Source: Alphaproteobacteria bacterium (GTDB lineage: Bacteria; Pseudomonadota; Alphaproteobacteria; Puniceispirillales; Puniceispirillaceae). From it: 21,668 bases of DNA. Made by a program: the position numbers and the translations under genes. The stretch lies in contig WTHW01000174.1 in assembly GCA_011526395.1 (NCBI GenBank), forward strand, positions 1 to 21,668, given 5' to 3'. Positions 6,985-15,166 of the stretch are shown piece after piece; the first letter of the stretch is position 1; each line of letters begins with the position of its first letter. Below the pieces are notes generated by a model. That model saw only the letters and a program-made list of their open reading frames with translations. It ran no database searches and had not been told where the DNA came from.

Positions 6985-7944
6985 ATGCGCAAATTGACGA
7001 TATTACAAGCTGGACCCTTTAGCACCGTTCAAGATGACGGCAGGCATGGATGCCAACATCTTGGCGTTCCAATTAGTGGCGCTCTAGACAGAGACGCCTT
7101 ATTGATTGGCAATCATCTTGTGGGCAATAATGCAAAGGGTAGTGCGATTGAAATTTGCTTTGGAGGCTTTCGCGCACGCGTTAGCGCAAGCACAACTGTA
7201 GCCATTGTGGGAAGTGCTGAGGCATGTATCAAACATTATGATATTAAGGGCGCTGTTAAAGAGTATGTGTCTGGCCAAGTCATCACAATTGATGAAGAAG
7301 AAGAGATAGAAATCCCGCCCTTCAAAGATACATTGTCAGTATTATTATGTGTGTCAGGTGGCATTGATGTACCGTTAATTTATGGCTCTTATGCAACGAC
7401 TTCCAATGCGCAAATTGGCGGTCATGAAGGGCGAAGACTTGAAGATGGTGACAAATTAACCATCGGCAAATGCGCCTCATCACCTCCTAATCCGAACTAT
7501 ATTGTGCCGCGTGATTTATTTCACAAAACAGACAGATTGCGCATCATTCTTGGCCCACAAGACCATTGGTTTACTCCTGAGACGCTCGCTATTTTAGTAA
7601 AAGAGCCCTATAAAATATCGCCGCAAACGAGCCGCATGGGCATGAGACTATCTGGACAACCGTTAAAACATAAAGGGGCTGCAGATATCATATCAGATGC
7701 GATGACACGCGGTATCTTGCAGGTGCCTGCCGATGGACAGCCCATTATCGCCATGGCTGATCATGGCACCATGGGAGGTTACACGAAAATAGCCTGCGTT
7801 ATTTCAGCTGACCTATCTCTGCTTGGGCGCCTTCGCCCGAATGATAGCATCACCTTCGAAGTTGTCACATCACAAGAAGCTGGACAAGCAAGCCGTGAAA
7901 AACACGCTAGATTACAAAGCATCATCAAAGAGATTCATCAATAG
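6985..7944 (+). CDS. pxpC: 5-oxoprolinase subunit C (KipA/AHS2 type)
   Basis: This 319-residue protein has the allophanate-hydrolase-subunit-2 (AHS2, biotin-dependent carboxyltransferase-like) fold. The N-terminus shows the family line QAGPFSTVQDDGRHG (about 8-22) and GVPISGALDRDA; the middle has RIILGPQDHWF, SRMGMRLSG, and near the C-terminus GQPIIAMADHGTMGGYTKIA (about 251-270). The open frame begins at a TTG at 6982, but the adjacent ATG at 6985 is preferred, with AAAGGT about 14 bases upstream. It is co-transcribed with pxpB. Its last 20 bases overlap the end of the DUF1989 gene on the other strand, so neither gene has room for its own terminator. Confidence 0.9.
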   Translation: MRKLTILQAGPFSTVQDDGRHGCQHLGVPISGALDRDALLIGNHLVGNNAKGSAIEICFGGFRARVSASTTVAIVGSAEACIKHYDIKGAVKEYVSGQVITIDEEEEIEIPPFKDTLSVLLCVSGGIDVPLIYGSYATTSNAQIGGHEGRRLEDGDKLTIGKCASSPPNPNYIVPRDLFHKTDRLRIILGPQDHWFTPETLAILVKEPYKISPQTSRMGMRLSGQPLKHKGAADIISDAMTRGILQVPADGQPIIAMADHGTMGGYTKIACVISADLSLLGRLRPNDSITFEVVTSQEAGQASREKHARLQSIIKEIHQ

Positions 7945-8797
7945 CATGACTGCCATTATAGCCATTGATTTTTGGTGGTATCCAATTGGCTAGATGAGCT
8001 GGATTTGTTTTATATATTTCCACAACAAGCGGATAACAGGCTGCTTCATCTGAGGAATGTTTTGTTGAACAATCACCACCGGGGCAAGCTGATAGCGCAC
8101 CGACAAGATTGACTTCAGCAAAAAATTCGATGTAATCACCCGGCCTTACTGGGCTAGCTTTCATGAAATATTGATGGGTGTCTTGTGTGAAACCAGTACA
8201 CATAAAGACGTTTAGCACATCATGAACAAGTGTTTCCGCCCGCTTATAGTCCCCATCAAGATATTGCCCCATCGCGCGTGTTAAATTGGAATGACAGCAA
8301 TAATGATAATGATCATGATTTAGCAGATATCCTGTGTAGGGATCACATCTTGTGCCAATCACATCATGAACTGAGCCGCCAAATTCATCAAAGCCGTACC
8401 AGTCAAGCGTATCGTAGCTTATGGTGGCAAGCGGCCGAATATAGGGCATATTTGACCACATTCTGTCATAGGTCGACAGGTGCGTTCCATGAAGCGCTCT
8501 TGTTTTTCCTGTGTAAAAACGCTCGTCCAAATTTTCTTGGTTAAAGAGATTTAAATCACCAACTTGCGAGCCTTCAGAGGATACTATTCGGAATATATGC
8601 CCTTGTGGCACCGTGAATGTCCTTGCATCACGTGGCGGCACAGTAACTGTGTCAACCAATGTCATATCATTACGCAAAGCTTGTAACATTTTCTTGTCAA
8701 CAGGCGGCAAGGTTTCTGGCGGATAACAAATCACAGGTTCAATAGCTTGACGATCTTGATAATCTGTTGGCGCAGAATTTTGAGGGATGCCTTTCAT
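7925..8797 (-). CDS. DUF1989 (urea carboxylase-associated) family protein
   Basis: This 290-residue protein carries one DUF1989 domain (PF09347). Two-gene relatives next to urea/guanidine carboxylase have been assigned as carboxyguanidine deiminase subunits (CgdAB); this is a single copy next to pxpABC, with no urea carboxylase in the window. Candidate metal or catalytic residues are in HDVIGTRCDPY (H144, C151), CCHSN (C167, C168, H169) and ACPGGDCS (C238, C243). The domain begins at about residue 50 (VTVPPRDARTFTVPQGH); the first 40 residues are a variable extension. The ATG at 8797 has a good Shine-Dalgarno (AAGAGG, about 6 bases upstream). It is divergent from the aminotransferase gene. 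A deiminase or amidohydrolase role on a ureido or guanidino compound is plausible but unproven. Confidence 0.85.
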   Translation of the reverse strand: MKGIPQNSAPTDYQDRQAIEPVICYPPETLPPVDKKMLQALRNDMTLVDTVTVPPRDARTFTVPQGHIFRIVSSEGSQVGDLNLFNQENLDERFYTGKTRALHGTHLSTYDRMWSNMPYIRPLATISYDTLDWYGFDEFGGSVHDVIGTRCDPYTGYLLNHDHYHYCCHSNLTRAMGQYLDGDYKRAETLVHDVLNVFMCTGFTQDTHQYFMKASPVRPGDYIEFFAEVNLVGALSACPGGDCSTKHSSDEAACYPLVVEIYKTNPAHLANWIPPKINGYNGSHAIDESL

Positions 8798-8850
8798 AAT
8801 GACCTCTTCCAGCTAATATTTAACCTCTTAAAACTGGCAAAAAATGCTCA

Positions 8851-8879
8851 TTGTCTCAAGAAGAAAGCTCGATTATCTT
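8851..8879 (+). promoter_or_regulatory. Candidate promoter of the aminotransferase gene
   Basis: TTGTCT (8851-8856) and TATCTT (8874-8879) are spaced by 17 bases, each matching four of six consensus positions of a sigma-70 promoter. Transcription would start near 8886, giving a leader of about 26 bases before the ATG at 8912. Confidence 0.4.
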
Positions 8880-8911
8880 AATCATCACAATAAAGATATC
8901 ACATATTTTAA

Positions 8912-10054
8912 ATGAGCGAGCATCTGATGAGTGTATTACCCGATTTTCGTTTGGAAACACATTTCTCAAAATGGGAATTCAAAGCAAAATATCACCTGAC
9001 AGCTTCTGATGCGCAAAGTATCTCGCTTAACGAATTGCTTGGCATGGCGAGCGATGATGATCGCAAATCTTTTGAGACGATGTGGCTTGGTTATACAGAG
9101 ACTTTTGGCGACCCGTATCTGCGCGAGGTTATTGCCGGCACCTATAATGAGCAGGCTAGTGAGAATATATTGTGTTTTGCTGGCGCGTCAGAAGGCATTT
9201 ATGCAGCCAATCATGTGATTTTAGATAAAGACAGCCACGCAATTGTTGTCACGCCTAACTATCAGTCGCATGAGACTTTGCCTGCCTCCATCGCTTCTGT
9301 GAGCGCTGTTCCTTTGCGAGAGGAAGAAGGTTGGGCACTTGATATTGAAGAGATTGGTGCTGCCATCAGACCAAACACAAAATTGGTTACAATCAATTTT
9401 CCACATAATCCGACAGGCGCCATCTTACCGCTTGATCGTTACATGGCGCTTATCGAATTATGCCGCAAACATGGAATCTACATACTTCATGATGAAATAT
9501 TTAATGGTCTAGGCCCCACTGGCACGAAGCATCTGCCCTTTATTGCAGATGTATATGAGCGTGGCTTGTCTCTTGGTGTTATGTCAAAATCATATGGACT
9601 GCCCGGCCTGCGTATTGGATGGATTGCCTGTCAGGACAAGGCCCTATTATCGCAAATGGAGCGAATGAAACATTACCTGTCCATTTGTAATTCTGGGCCA
9701 AGCGAAAAGCTTTCAATTATAGCCTTAAAAAACAAGGATAAGCTCTTGGCAAGAAACAACGCCATAATCGATCACAACCTACCGCTATGGGCTGCGTTTT
9801 TTGCCAAGCATAGCGATTTGTTTCAAGCCCATAAGCCAGATGGTTCTTGCATGGGCTTTGCAAAATATACAGGCCAAGATGGCATTGAAGATTTTGCCCG
9901 CAAGTTAGTAGAGCAAGCAGGTGTCCTGTTGCTACCTAGCTCTATCTATGCATCAAACCTTGGCCACACACCAGCCGACCATTTCCGTTATGGTTTTGGA
10001 CGTACAGGCCTTGAAGAAGGCCTGCATGTTATGGATGATTTTTTGTCTGAATAA
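8912..10054 (+). CDS. Class I/II PLP-dependent aminotransferase (VioD-like group?)
   Basis: This 380-residue fold-type I PLP enzyme is complete. Motifs in order: GASEG (about 91-95, cofactor phosphate region), NFPHNPTG (162-169, with N166), HDEIF (D194, binds the pyridine nitrogen), MSKSYGLPGLRIGW with the Schiff-base lysine K226, and a C-terminal FRYGFGR whose Arg would bind the substrate carboxylate. The motif order and wording (SLNELL near the N-terminus, INFPHNPTGA, SKSYGLPGLRIGW, then MKHYLSICNSGPSE) resemble, from memory, the capreomycidine-synthase (VioD) group, which acts on arginine derivatives, rather than classical aspartate aminotransferase. The actual substrate cannot be read. 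A second ATG at 8927 is an alternative start. It is divergent from DUF1989 and convergent with the aldo/keto reductase, six bases apart. Confidence 0.88.
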   Translation: MSEHLMSVLPDFRLETHFSKWEFKAKYHLTASDAQSISLNELLGMASDDDRKSFETMWLGYTETFGDPYLREVIAGTYNEQASENILCFAGASEGIYAANHVILDKDSHAIVVTPNYQSHETLPASIASVSAVPLREEEGWALDIEEIGAAIRPNTKLVTINFPHNPTGAILPLDRYMALIELCRKHGIYILHDEIFNGLGPTGTKHLPFIADVYERGLSLGVMSKSYGLPGLRIGWIACQDKALLSQMERMKHYLSICNSGPSEKLSIIALKNKDKLLARNNAIIDHNLPLWAAFFAKHSDLFQAHKPDGSCMGFAKYTGQDGIEDFARKLVEQAGVLLLPSSIYASNLGHTPADHFRYGFGRTGLEEGLHVMDDFLSE

Positions 10055-10060
10055 CGATGT

Positions 10061-10954
10061 CTATGGCACTTCGTGACCATTTGCCACTTCGTAAATTTCA
10101 AACCATGTTTGTCTGTCGATAGGACATTTTAGGGCATCTGAAATCTTTGCAATACGCGATAGGTTATTGGTGCCCATCACAGGCATAATTTTAGCAGGAT
10201 GCGCAAGCAACCAAGCAACCGCAACAGCCGTGGCATCCACATCATGGTTCGCACCAATTTTTGCCAACTTGTCGAATAGCGCCTTGTTTTTGCTGTTAAA
10301 TAAGGCGCCACCTGCTAGAGGCGACCATGCCATTGGCGCAACGCAACGTTCTTGCAAATAGGCAATATCTCCATTTATGAAAGCTTCGTTCGCTATAACT
10401 GATATTTCAATTTGATTTGTTGCAAGCCGCGCTGACATTGCAGATTGTAGCAATGTCCAATCATGACATTTAAAGTTAGAGACGCCGACAGAGCCTACTT
10501 TGCCGCTTTCAATAAGGCCATCAAGCGTGCGGCCTGTTTCATAATGATCCATCATCGGATCTGGGCGATGTATCAGCAAAAGATCAATATGCTCTATCCC
10601 CATTAATCGAAGAGAATCTTCAACTGATTTTGTGATATGCGCTTTGCTTGTGTCATAATATTTAACACGTGCCGCGCTGTGACGTCCAACAGGTGCAATG
10701 ATATCGCATTTAGTCACAATTTCTATTTGTTGGCGAAGTGATGGCGCTTGCTTTAGGGCAAGACCAAGCAACTCTTCAGCTTCATAGCCACCGTAAATAT
10801 CTGCTTGATCCATTGTGGTGATGCCTTGGGCAAGACATGCTTCAATCTTAGCCTGCACATGGTCAGGGCTCGTATTTTCATCATCCCCTAACCGCCACAT
10901 GCCATAAATTAGACGAGATAGTGACAAATCATCATTTAGCGCTACTTTTTCCAT
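10061..10954 (-). CDS. Aldo/keto reductase, YdhF-like
   Basis: This 297-residue NAD(P)H-dependent oxidoreductase is the normal length for the family and matches E. coli YdhF in wording along most of its length (DQADIYGGY, LLLIHRPDPMMD, VGVSNF, ATNQIEISV, MAWSPLAGG). The catalytic tetrad is visible: D49, Y54, K82 and H129. It has no signal peptide, so it is cytoplasmic. YdhF has no well-defined physiological substrate, so none is assigned here. Its ATG shares one base with the stop of the upstream flavin monooxygenase gene (TAATG, 10952-10956), which implies a two-gene operon with coupled translation. Confidence 0.92.
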   Translation of the reverse strand: MEKVALNDDLSLSRLIYGMWRLGDDENTSPDHVQAKIEACLAQGITTMDQADIYGGYEAEELLGLALKQAPSLRQQIEIVTKCDIIAPVGRHSAARVKYYDTSKAHITKSVEDSLRLMGIEHIDLLLIHRPDPMMDHYETGRTLDGLIESGKVGSVGVSNFKCHDWTLLQSAMSARLATNQIEISVIANEAFINGDIAYLQERCVAPMAWSPLAGGALFNSKNKALFDKLAKIGANHDVDATAVAVAWLLAHPAKIMPVMGTNNLSRIAKISDALKCPIDRQTWFEIYEVANGHEVP

Positions 10955-12111
10955 TATCGTCTCTCTCCTGCACCAAGAGGTGTATTTGGTATATTTTGAG
11001 GCACGCGGCCATATTCATGTGGTAGTGAGCAAGTTTTGATCTCTGGCAATATCAATTTGCCAATATAATCACATTCAGACAAATGAGGATAGCCTGAGAA
11101 AATAAAACTGCGTATGCCCATCTTTTGATAATTTTCTAGCTCTGATAAAATTTGATCAGCTGACCCTACAAGAGCTGCACCACATCCAGAACGGGCGCGA
11201 CCGACACCCGTCCAAAGATGAGGTTCAATAAATCCAGACATATCAGCTAATTCACGATTACGTGCTTGGCGCGCAACCCCAAGAGAAGTGCTATCAAGAG
11301 CGCGCTCTCTGATTTTGCGCCCCTCTTCATCATCAAGCTTTGAGACAAGCTCTTCTGCATATTCACGCGCTTCTGCCTCTGTCTCACGAACAACCATGTG
11401 CACACGCAAACCATAATCAAGTGTGCGGTCATAAGCGCGCGCTCGTTCGTTTACCGCAATCATGCGTTGTTTTAAGTCGTCCTTAGTCTCTGGCCACATC
11501 AAATAGACGTCACAATGTTGTGCACATAACTCAATAGCCGCTGGCGAATAGCCTCCAAAATAAAGCAGAGGCCCGCCATTTTGCTGATATGGTCTTGCTG
11601 GATCGGTGTTTAGCCCCTCAAAATTATATATCTCGCCTTTGTAATTTATCTCATCCTGAGTCCATGCTTGCTTTAGTATCTCAACAACTTCGCGCGAGCG
11701 TTGGTAGCGATAATTACTATCTTCTTTCTGACCTGGAAAATCGGAACTTATTATGTTTATTGTAAGTCGCCCTTCTAGCATGTGGTCCAGCGTTGCGATT
11801 GTGCGCGCCAACATAATAGGCTGCATTTCGCCACAACGAACCGCCGCAAGCAGGTTCATTTTTGAAGTAATTGGAGCGCAACCAGCCACAAATGACAATG
11901 TGTCCTGCCCAACTTGATACGAAGAAGGGCATAGAATGTTCCGGAAACCATGAGCCTCTGACCGTTTCACAATTTCAGAGCAATGAGCCCAACTTGAACG
12001 CAAATCACCATCAGGCACACCAAGATGGGCAAAGTCATCTGAGCATAGAGCACTGAAGAAACTGACCTCTGCTGCTTGTAGATCTGGACTGGTTATCGGC
12101 ACAACAGACAT
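10954..12111 (-). CDS. LLM-class flavin-dependent monooxygenase, SsuD-like
   Basis: This 385-residue luciferase-like TIM-barrel protein aligns over its length with the alkanesulfonate monooxygenase SsuD (381 residues). Residues equivalent to the SsuD active site are kept: R236 and H238 (GLRVHMVVRET), R307 (GVGRARSG) and Y341 (SGYPHLSE). The SsuD Cys54 position is not kept; the loop there is two residues longer and reads PSSYQVGQD, with a Cys (C61) a few residues before it. It probably uses FMNH2 and O2, but no SsuE-type flavin reductase is in the window, and neither sulfonate transporters nor other ssu genes are present, so a C-S bond substrate is unproven. A strong Shine-Dalgarno (AGGGGGG) lies five bases before the ATG. 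It is first in an operon with the aldo/keto reductase. Confidence 0.88.
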   Translation of the reverse strand: MSVVPITSPDLQAAEVSFFSALCSDDFAHLGVPDGDLRSSWAHCSEIVKRSEAHGFRNILCPSSYQVGQDTLSFVAGCAPITSKMNLLAAVRCGEMQPIMLARTIATLDHMLEGRLTINIISSDFPGQKEDSNYRYQRSREVVEILKQAWTQDEINYKGEIYNFEGLNTDPARPYQQNGGPLLYFGGYSPAAIELCAQHCDVYLMWPETKDDLKQRMIAVNERARAYDRTLDYGLRVHMVVRETEAEAREYAEELVSKLDDEEGRKIRERALDSTSLGVARQARNRELADMSGFIEPHLWTGVGRARSGCGAALVGSADQILSELENYQKMGIRSFIFSGYPHLSECDYIGKLILPEIKTCSLPHEYGRVPQNIPNTPLGAGERR

Positions 12112-12149
12112 CGTTACCCCCCTAAAATTGTTAATGCTTGCTTTATTAG

Positions 12150-12178
12150 ACAGTAACAGGCAACATAAAGTAAATCAA
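12150..12178 (-). promoter_or_regulatory. Candidate promoter of the monooxygenase operon
   Basis: On the minus strand TTGATT (12178-12173) and TACTGT (12155-12150) are 17 bases apart, with four and three consensus matches. A start near 12144 would leave a leader of about 32 bases that contains the AGGGGGG ribosome site. The region is shared with the divergent GntR gene. Confidence 0.3.
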
Positions 12179-12207
12179 TAGTGTATCAATCTGAAACAAG
12201 CAGACCT

Positions 12208-12936
12208 ATGATAGATTTATTATCGCAAAATGAAACTGTGAAAAACCAAGCGAAAGCTGGGGCTTTGCCAATGTTCATTCAAATTGCAGAGTTGATTTCA
12301 CGGCAGATAGCCGCTGGCCATTTAGTGCCCGACACTAAATTACCACCTGAACGAGATATGGCGCATGATTACGGCGTGGCAGTTGGCACACTACGCAAAT
12401 CATTGAAGCGCTTGACAGAGATGGGGTTAGTACGTCGCATCCAAGGGTCGGGCAACTACATCACAAGGACAGAACACACCCCCTCATTATATAGTTTTTT
12501 CCGGTTGGAGCTTGTTGGAGGCGGCGGCATGCCATCAGCACGACTTCTTGACGTAACAAGATTGCAGAAACCAGAGGATTTACCAGCCTTTGGCACTGCA
12601 GATCATGCTTTTCGGTTTCGGCGTGTGCGCTATCTTGATGATACCCCTGTCGCATTAGAAGAAATATGGCTGGACGGCTCATGTACTGAGACAATAGATC
12701 CAGAAGATGTATCAGAGTCCCTCTATCATTATTATCGCAAAGAGCTAGGCATTTGGATTACCAAAGCAGAAGATTGGATTGGCCTGTCCAAACCGCCAAA
12801 ATGGTATAAAAGCCAAACGCAAGATGATATGGGCTTTGTTGAAAGATTCGGCTGGTCTAATGAAGGAAATAAGATAGAATATTCACGCACATGGTTTGCC
12901 ACAGATAGAGCACGCTATGTAGCGAGATTAAAGTAA
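12208..12936 (+). CDS. GntR-family regulator, HutC/UTRA type
   Basis: This protein of about 242 residues has a GntR winged helix (about residues 20-85: LPMFIQIAELISRQIAAGHL, then KLPPERDMAHDYGVAVGTLRKSL, then GLVRRIQGSGNYI) and a C-terminal UTRA ligand-binding domain (about 95-240) ending in TWFATDRARYVARLK. The open frame begins at a GTG at 12181; the ATG at 12208 is chosen because it is an ATG and leaves a normal short lead before the helix, but neither has a clear Shine-Dalgarno. It is divergent from the monooxygenase operon and is followed after 26 bases by the Gfo/Idh/MocA gene, so it probably controls both directions. UTRA ligands are usually sugars, amino acids or their breakdown products. 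Confidence 0.9.
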   Translation: MIDLLSQNETVKNQAKAGALPMFIQIAELISRQIAAGHLVPDTKLPPERDMAHDYGVAVGTLRKSLKRLTEMGLVRRIQGSGNYITRTEHTPSLYSFFRLELVGGGGMPSARLLDVTRLQKPEDLPAFGTADHAFRFRRVRYLDDTPVALEEIWLDGSCTETIDPEDVSESLYHYYRKELGIWITKAEDWIGLSKPPKWYKSQTQDDMGFVERFGWSNEGNKIEYSRTWFATDRARYVARLK

Positions 12937-12962
12937 ATCAAAACAATGGCTTGAGTTAAAAA

Positions 12963-14051
12963 ATGACAGTGAATTATGGCATTATCGGATGTGGCATGAT
13001 GGGCCAAGAGCATCTTCATAACATTGCGCTTCTTGATGATGCGAAGGCCGCAATGATCTATGAGCCTGATGAAGGAATGCGAAACGCCGCAAAGGCAATA
13101 GCACCTGACGCTCGCTTTGCGAACTCTGTTGAAGAGCTTTTATCAAACAAGGAGTTGGACTGCCTCTTGATAGTCAGCCCTAATCATTGCCACATTGAGC
13201 AACTTGAGCTGATTGCACAGCATGTGACCCTGCCCATCTTGGTTGAAAAACCGTTATATACAAACCCTGATGACTTTGATCGCATCAAAGCTTTTCAGAA
13301 AAGTTACAATGCACCTGTTTGGGTGGCGATGGAATATCGCTATATGCCACCATTGCAGAAATTTATTAATGACGTGGATGATGTTACCGGTGATATCAAG
13401 ATGTTATCTATTACTGAACATCGTTTTCCTTTTTTAGAAAAAGTGGGAGATTGGAACCGATTTAATGCGAATTCCGGCGGCACTTTCGTTGAAAAATGCT
13501 GTCATTTCTTTGATTTAATGCGTCATATAATCTCATCTGACCCTGTAAGGGTGATGGCTAGCGCAGGTCAAGAGGTCAATCACCTAGATGAAATCTATGA
13601 TGGAAAACAGTCTGATATATGGGACTGTGGTTATGTCATTGTAGATTTTGCCAATGGTAAGCGCGCCATGTTGGAGCTTTCAATGTTCGCTGAAGGCTCA
13701 GAGTTTCAGGAATTTATCCACGCTGTTGGACCAGAGGGAAAATTAGAGGTGAAATTGCCGGGCCCTGCACGGTTTTGGTCTGGCGACGAAGAAAAGCGGC
13801 CTGTACCACAGCTTGTGACAAGCAAGCGCGCTATCTGCAACCCTAAAGTCACCGATATGCCAATTGACAAAGCCATTTTAGATGCCGGCGACCATAATGG
13901 TTCCACCTTTTATCAGCATGAAAAATTTTTGGATGTTGTGCGTGGTCGTGGTCAAGTAGAAGTTAGCATTGATGACGGTATATGGGCAGTGCGCATGGGC
14001 CATGCCGCACAAGAATCTGCCAGAACAGGCAAAGCAGTTACCTTTGAGTAA
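12963..14051 (+). CDS. Gfo/Idh/MocA family dehydrogenase
   Basis: This 362-residue NAD(P)-dependent oxidoreductase has an N-terminal Rossmann fold (GIIGCGMMG, 6-14), the conserved VEKPL with K96, and a C-terminal dimer/substrate domain with GGTFVEKCCHFFDL, in which H181 matches the catalytic His of inositol dehydrogenases. The length is typical. The family oxidises polyols, sugars and related hydroxy compounds; no narrower substrate is supported. It sits between the HutC-type regulator and the PrpF-like isomerase, with gaps of 26 and 20 bases, so it is in their operon. A hydroxy-acid or sugar-acid substrate leading into the isomerase reaction is conceivable. Confidence 0.92.
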   Translation: MTVNYGIIGCGMMGQEHLHNIALLDDAKAAMIYEPDEGMRNAAKAIAPDARFANSVEELLSNKELDCLLIVSPNHCHIEQLELIAQHVTLPILVEKPLYTNPDDFDRIKAFQKSYNAPVWVAMEYRYMPPLQKFINDVDDVTGDIKMLSITEHRFPFLEKVGDWNRFNANSGGTFVEKCCHFFDLMRHIISSDPVRVMASAGQEVNHLDEIYDGKQSDIWDCGYVIVDFANGKRAMLELSMFAEGSEFQEFIHAVGPEGKLEVKLPGPARFWSGDEEKRPVPQLVTSKRAICNPKVTDMPIDKAILDAGDHNGSTFYQHEKFLDVVRGRGQVEVSIDDGIWAVRMGHAAQESARTGKAVTFE

Positions 14052-14071
14052 GCGACATCAGAGAAAAAAAC

Positions 14072-15166
14072 ATGACACAAACGCCAATTAAATTCTTGTT
14101 TATGCGCGGTGGCTCATCACGAGGCCCTTACTTCAACAAGGCAGACCTGCCAGTTGAGCGAGATAAATTAGCTGATGTGTTAATTGCGGCAGTGGGATCT
14201 GGGCATCCGTTGAACATAGATGGCATTGGTGGCGGGAATGCTGTGACAACCAAAGTAGCTATGTTATCAAAATCAGATGATGACTGGGCTGATATTGACT
14301 ATTTTTTCGCGCAAGTAAGCGTAGAAACTAAGATGGTTGATTTCAAACCAACTTGTGGAAACATTTTAACAGCGGTTGGCCCTGCGGCAATTGAAATGGG
14401 CTTAATTGAGCCCAAAGGCCATGTAACAGACATTAAAATTAGAGCTGTAAATACCGGCGCACGCATTGTCTCAAAAGTACAAACACCCGATAATGAAGTC
14501 ACTTATGAGGGCAATGACTCTATTGATGGCGTGCCAGGAACAGCCGCACCGGTTGAATTAAATTTCATGGATGTTGCAGGATCATCAACAGGCGCTTTCC
14601 TTCCTACAGGCAATAAAATTGATATCATTGACGGGCTAGAAGTGACCTGCATGGATGTTGCTATGCCGATGGTACTGGCACGGGCTACTGATTTTGGCCT
14701 AATAGGAACAGAGTCTCGTGAAGAGCTTGATAGCAATAGAGAATTTTTCCAAAAAATGGAGCAAATACGCATTAAAGCAGGAGAGCTGATGGGCATGGGG
14801 GATGTTAGTCACTCAGTCACGCCAAAATTTGGCATCATCGCTTCAGCTGAAAAAGAAGGACATATCAACACAAGATATTTTATGCCATGGGACACTCACC
14901 CCACAATGGCAGTCACAGGCTCGCAATGTATTGCCAGCTGTGCATTAACACCGGGCACCATCGCTGATGGCATGATGACAACAACTGAAAACAGCCCTGT
15001 CACAGTCACATTACAGCACCCGCTCGGCACCATGGATGTGTTGGTGGATTACACAATCGAGGATGGGATATTTACTCATAAATCTGCTGGGCTAAAGCGC
15101 ACTGCCAGAAAACTTGCAGAAGGCACTGTTTTTGTGCCTCGCGCTATATGGGATGGCGCAAATTAA
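14072..15166 (+). CDS. PrpF/GalD-type isomerase (aconitate or oxalomesaconate)
   Basis: This 364-residue protein belongs to the PrpF fold family (diaminopimelate-epimerase-like double barrel). Members include 2-methylaconitate isomerase PrpF and 4-oxalomesaconate tautomerase GalD. It resembles GalD in length and in phrases such as FMRGGSSRGPYF, IDGIGGGNAVTTKVA, TCGNIL and GDVSHSVTPKFG. K61 and C95 lie 34 residues apart, the same spacing as the active-site Lys73 and Cys107 of Shewanella PrpF, so it is probably active. The gene ends the regulator-dehydrogenase operon and its stop overlaps that of the AbrB gene by four bases (TTAA). With tcuAB close by, moving the double bond of aconitate-like tricarboxylates is a plausible role; tautomerising oxalomesaconate is the alternative, though no gallate pathway genes are seen. 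Confidence 0.87.
   Translation: MTQTPIKFLFMRGGSSRGPYFNKADLPVERDKLADVLIAAVGSGHPLNIDGIGGGNAVTTKVAMLSKSDDDWADIDYFFAQVSVETKMVDFKPTCGNILTAVGPAAIEMGLIEPKGHVTDIKIRAVNTGARIVSKVQTPDNEVTYEGNDSIDGVPGTAAPVELNFMDVAGSSTGAFLPTGNKIDIIDGLEVTCMDVAMPMVLARATDFGLIGTESREELDSNREFFQKMEQIRIKAGELMGMGDVSHSVTPKFGIIASAEKEGHINTRYFMPWDTHPTMAVTGSQCIASCALTPGTIADGMMTTTENSPVTVTLQHPLGTMDVLVDYTIEDGIFTHKSAGLKRTARKLAEGTVFVPRAIWDGAN

Noticed and set aside
8230..8544. 104-codon plus-strand frame inside the DUF1989 gene
   Set aside because: It is antisense to conserved domain motifs and rich in Asn/Asp/His runs that mirror the other strand.
12141..12155. Imperfect dyad TTATTAGACAGTAA as a HutC-type operator
   Set aside because: Only eight of fourteen positions are symmetric, which is not better than chance in AT-rich DNA.
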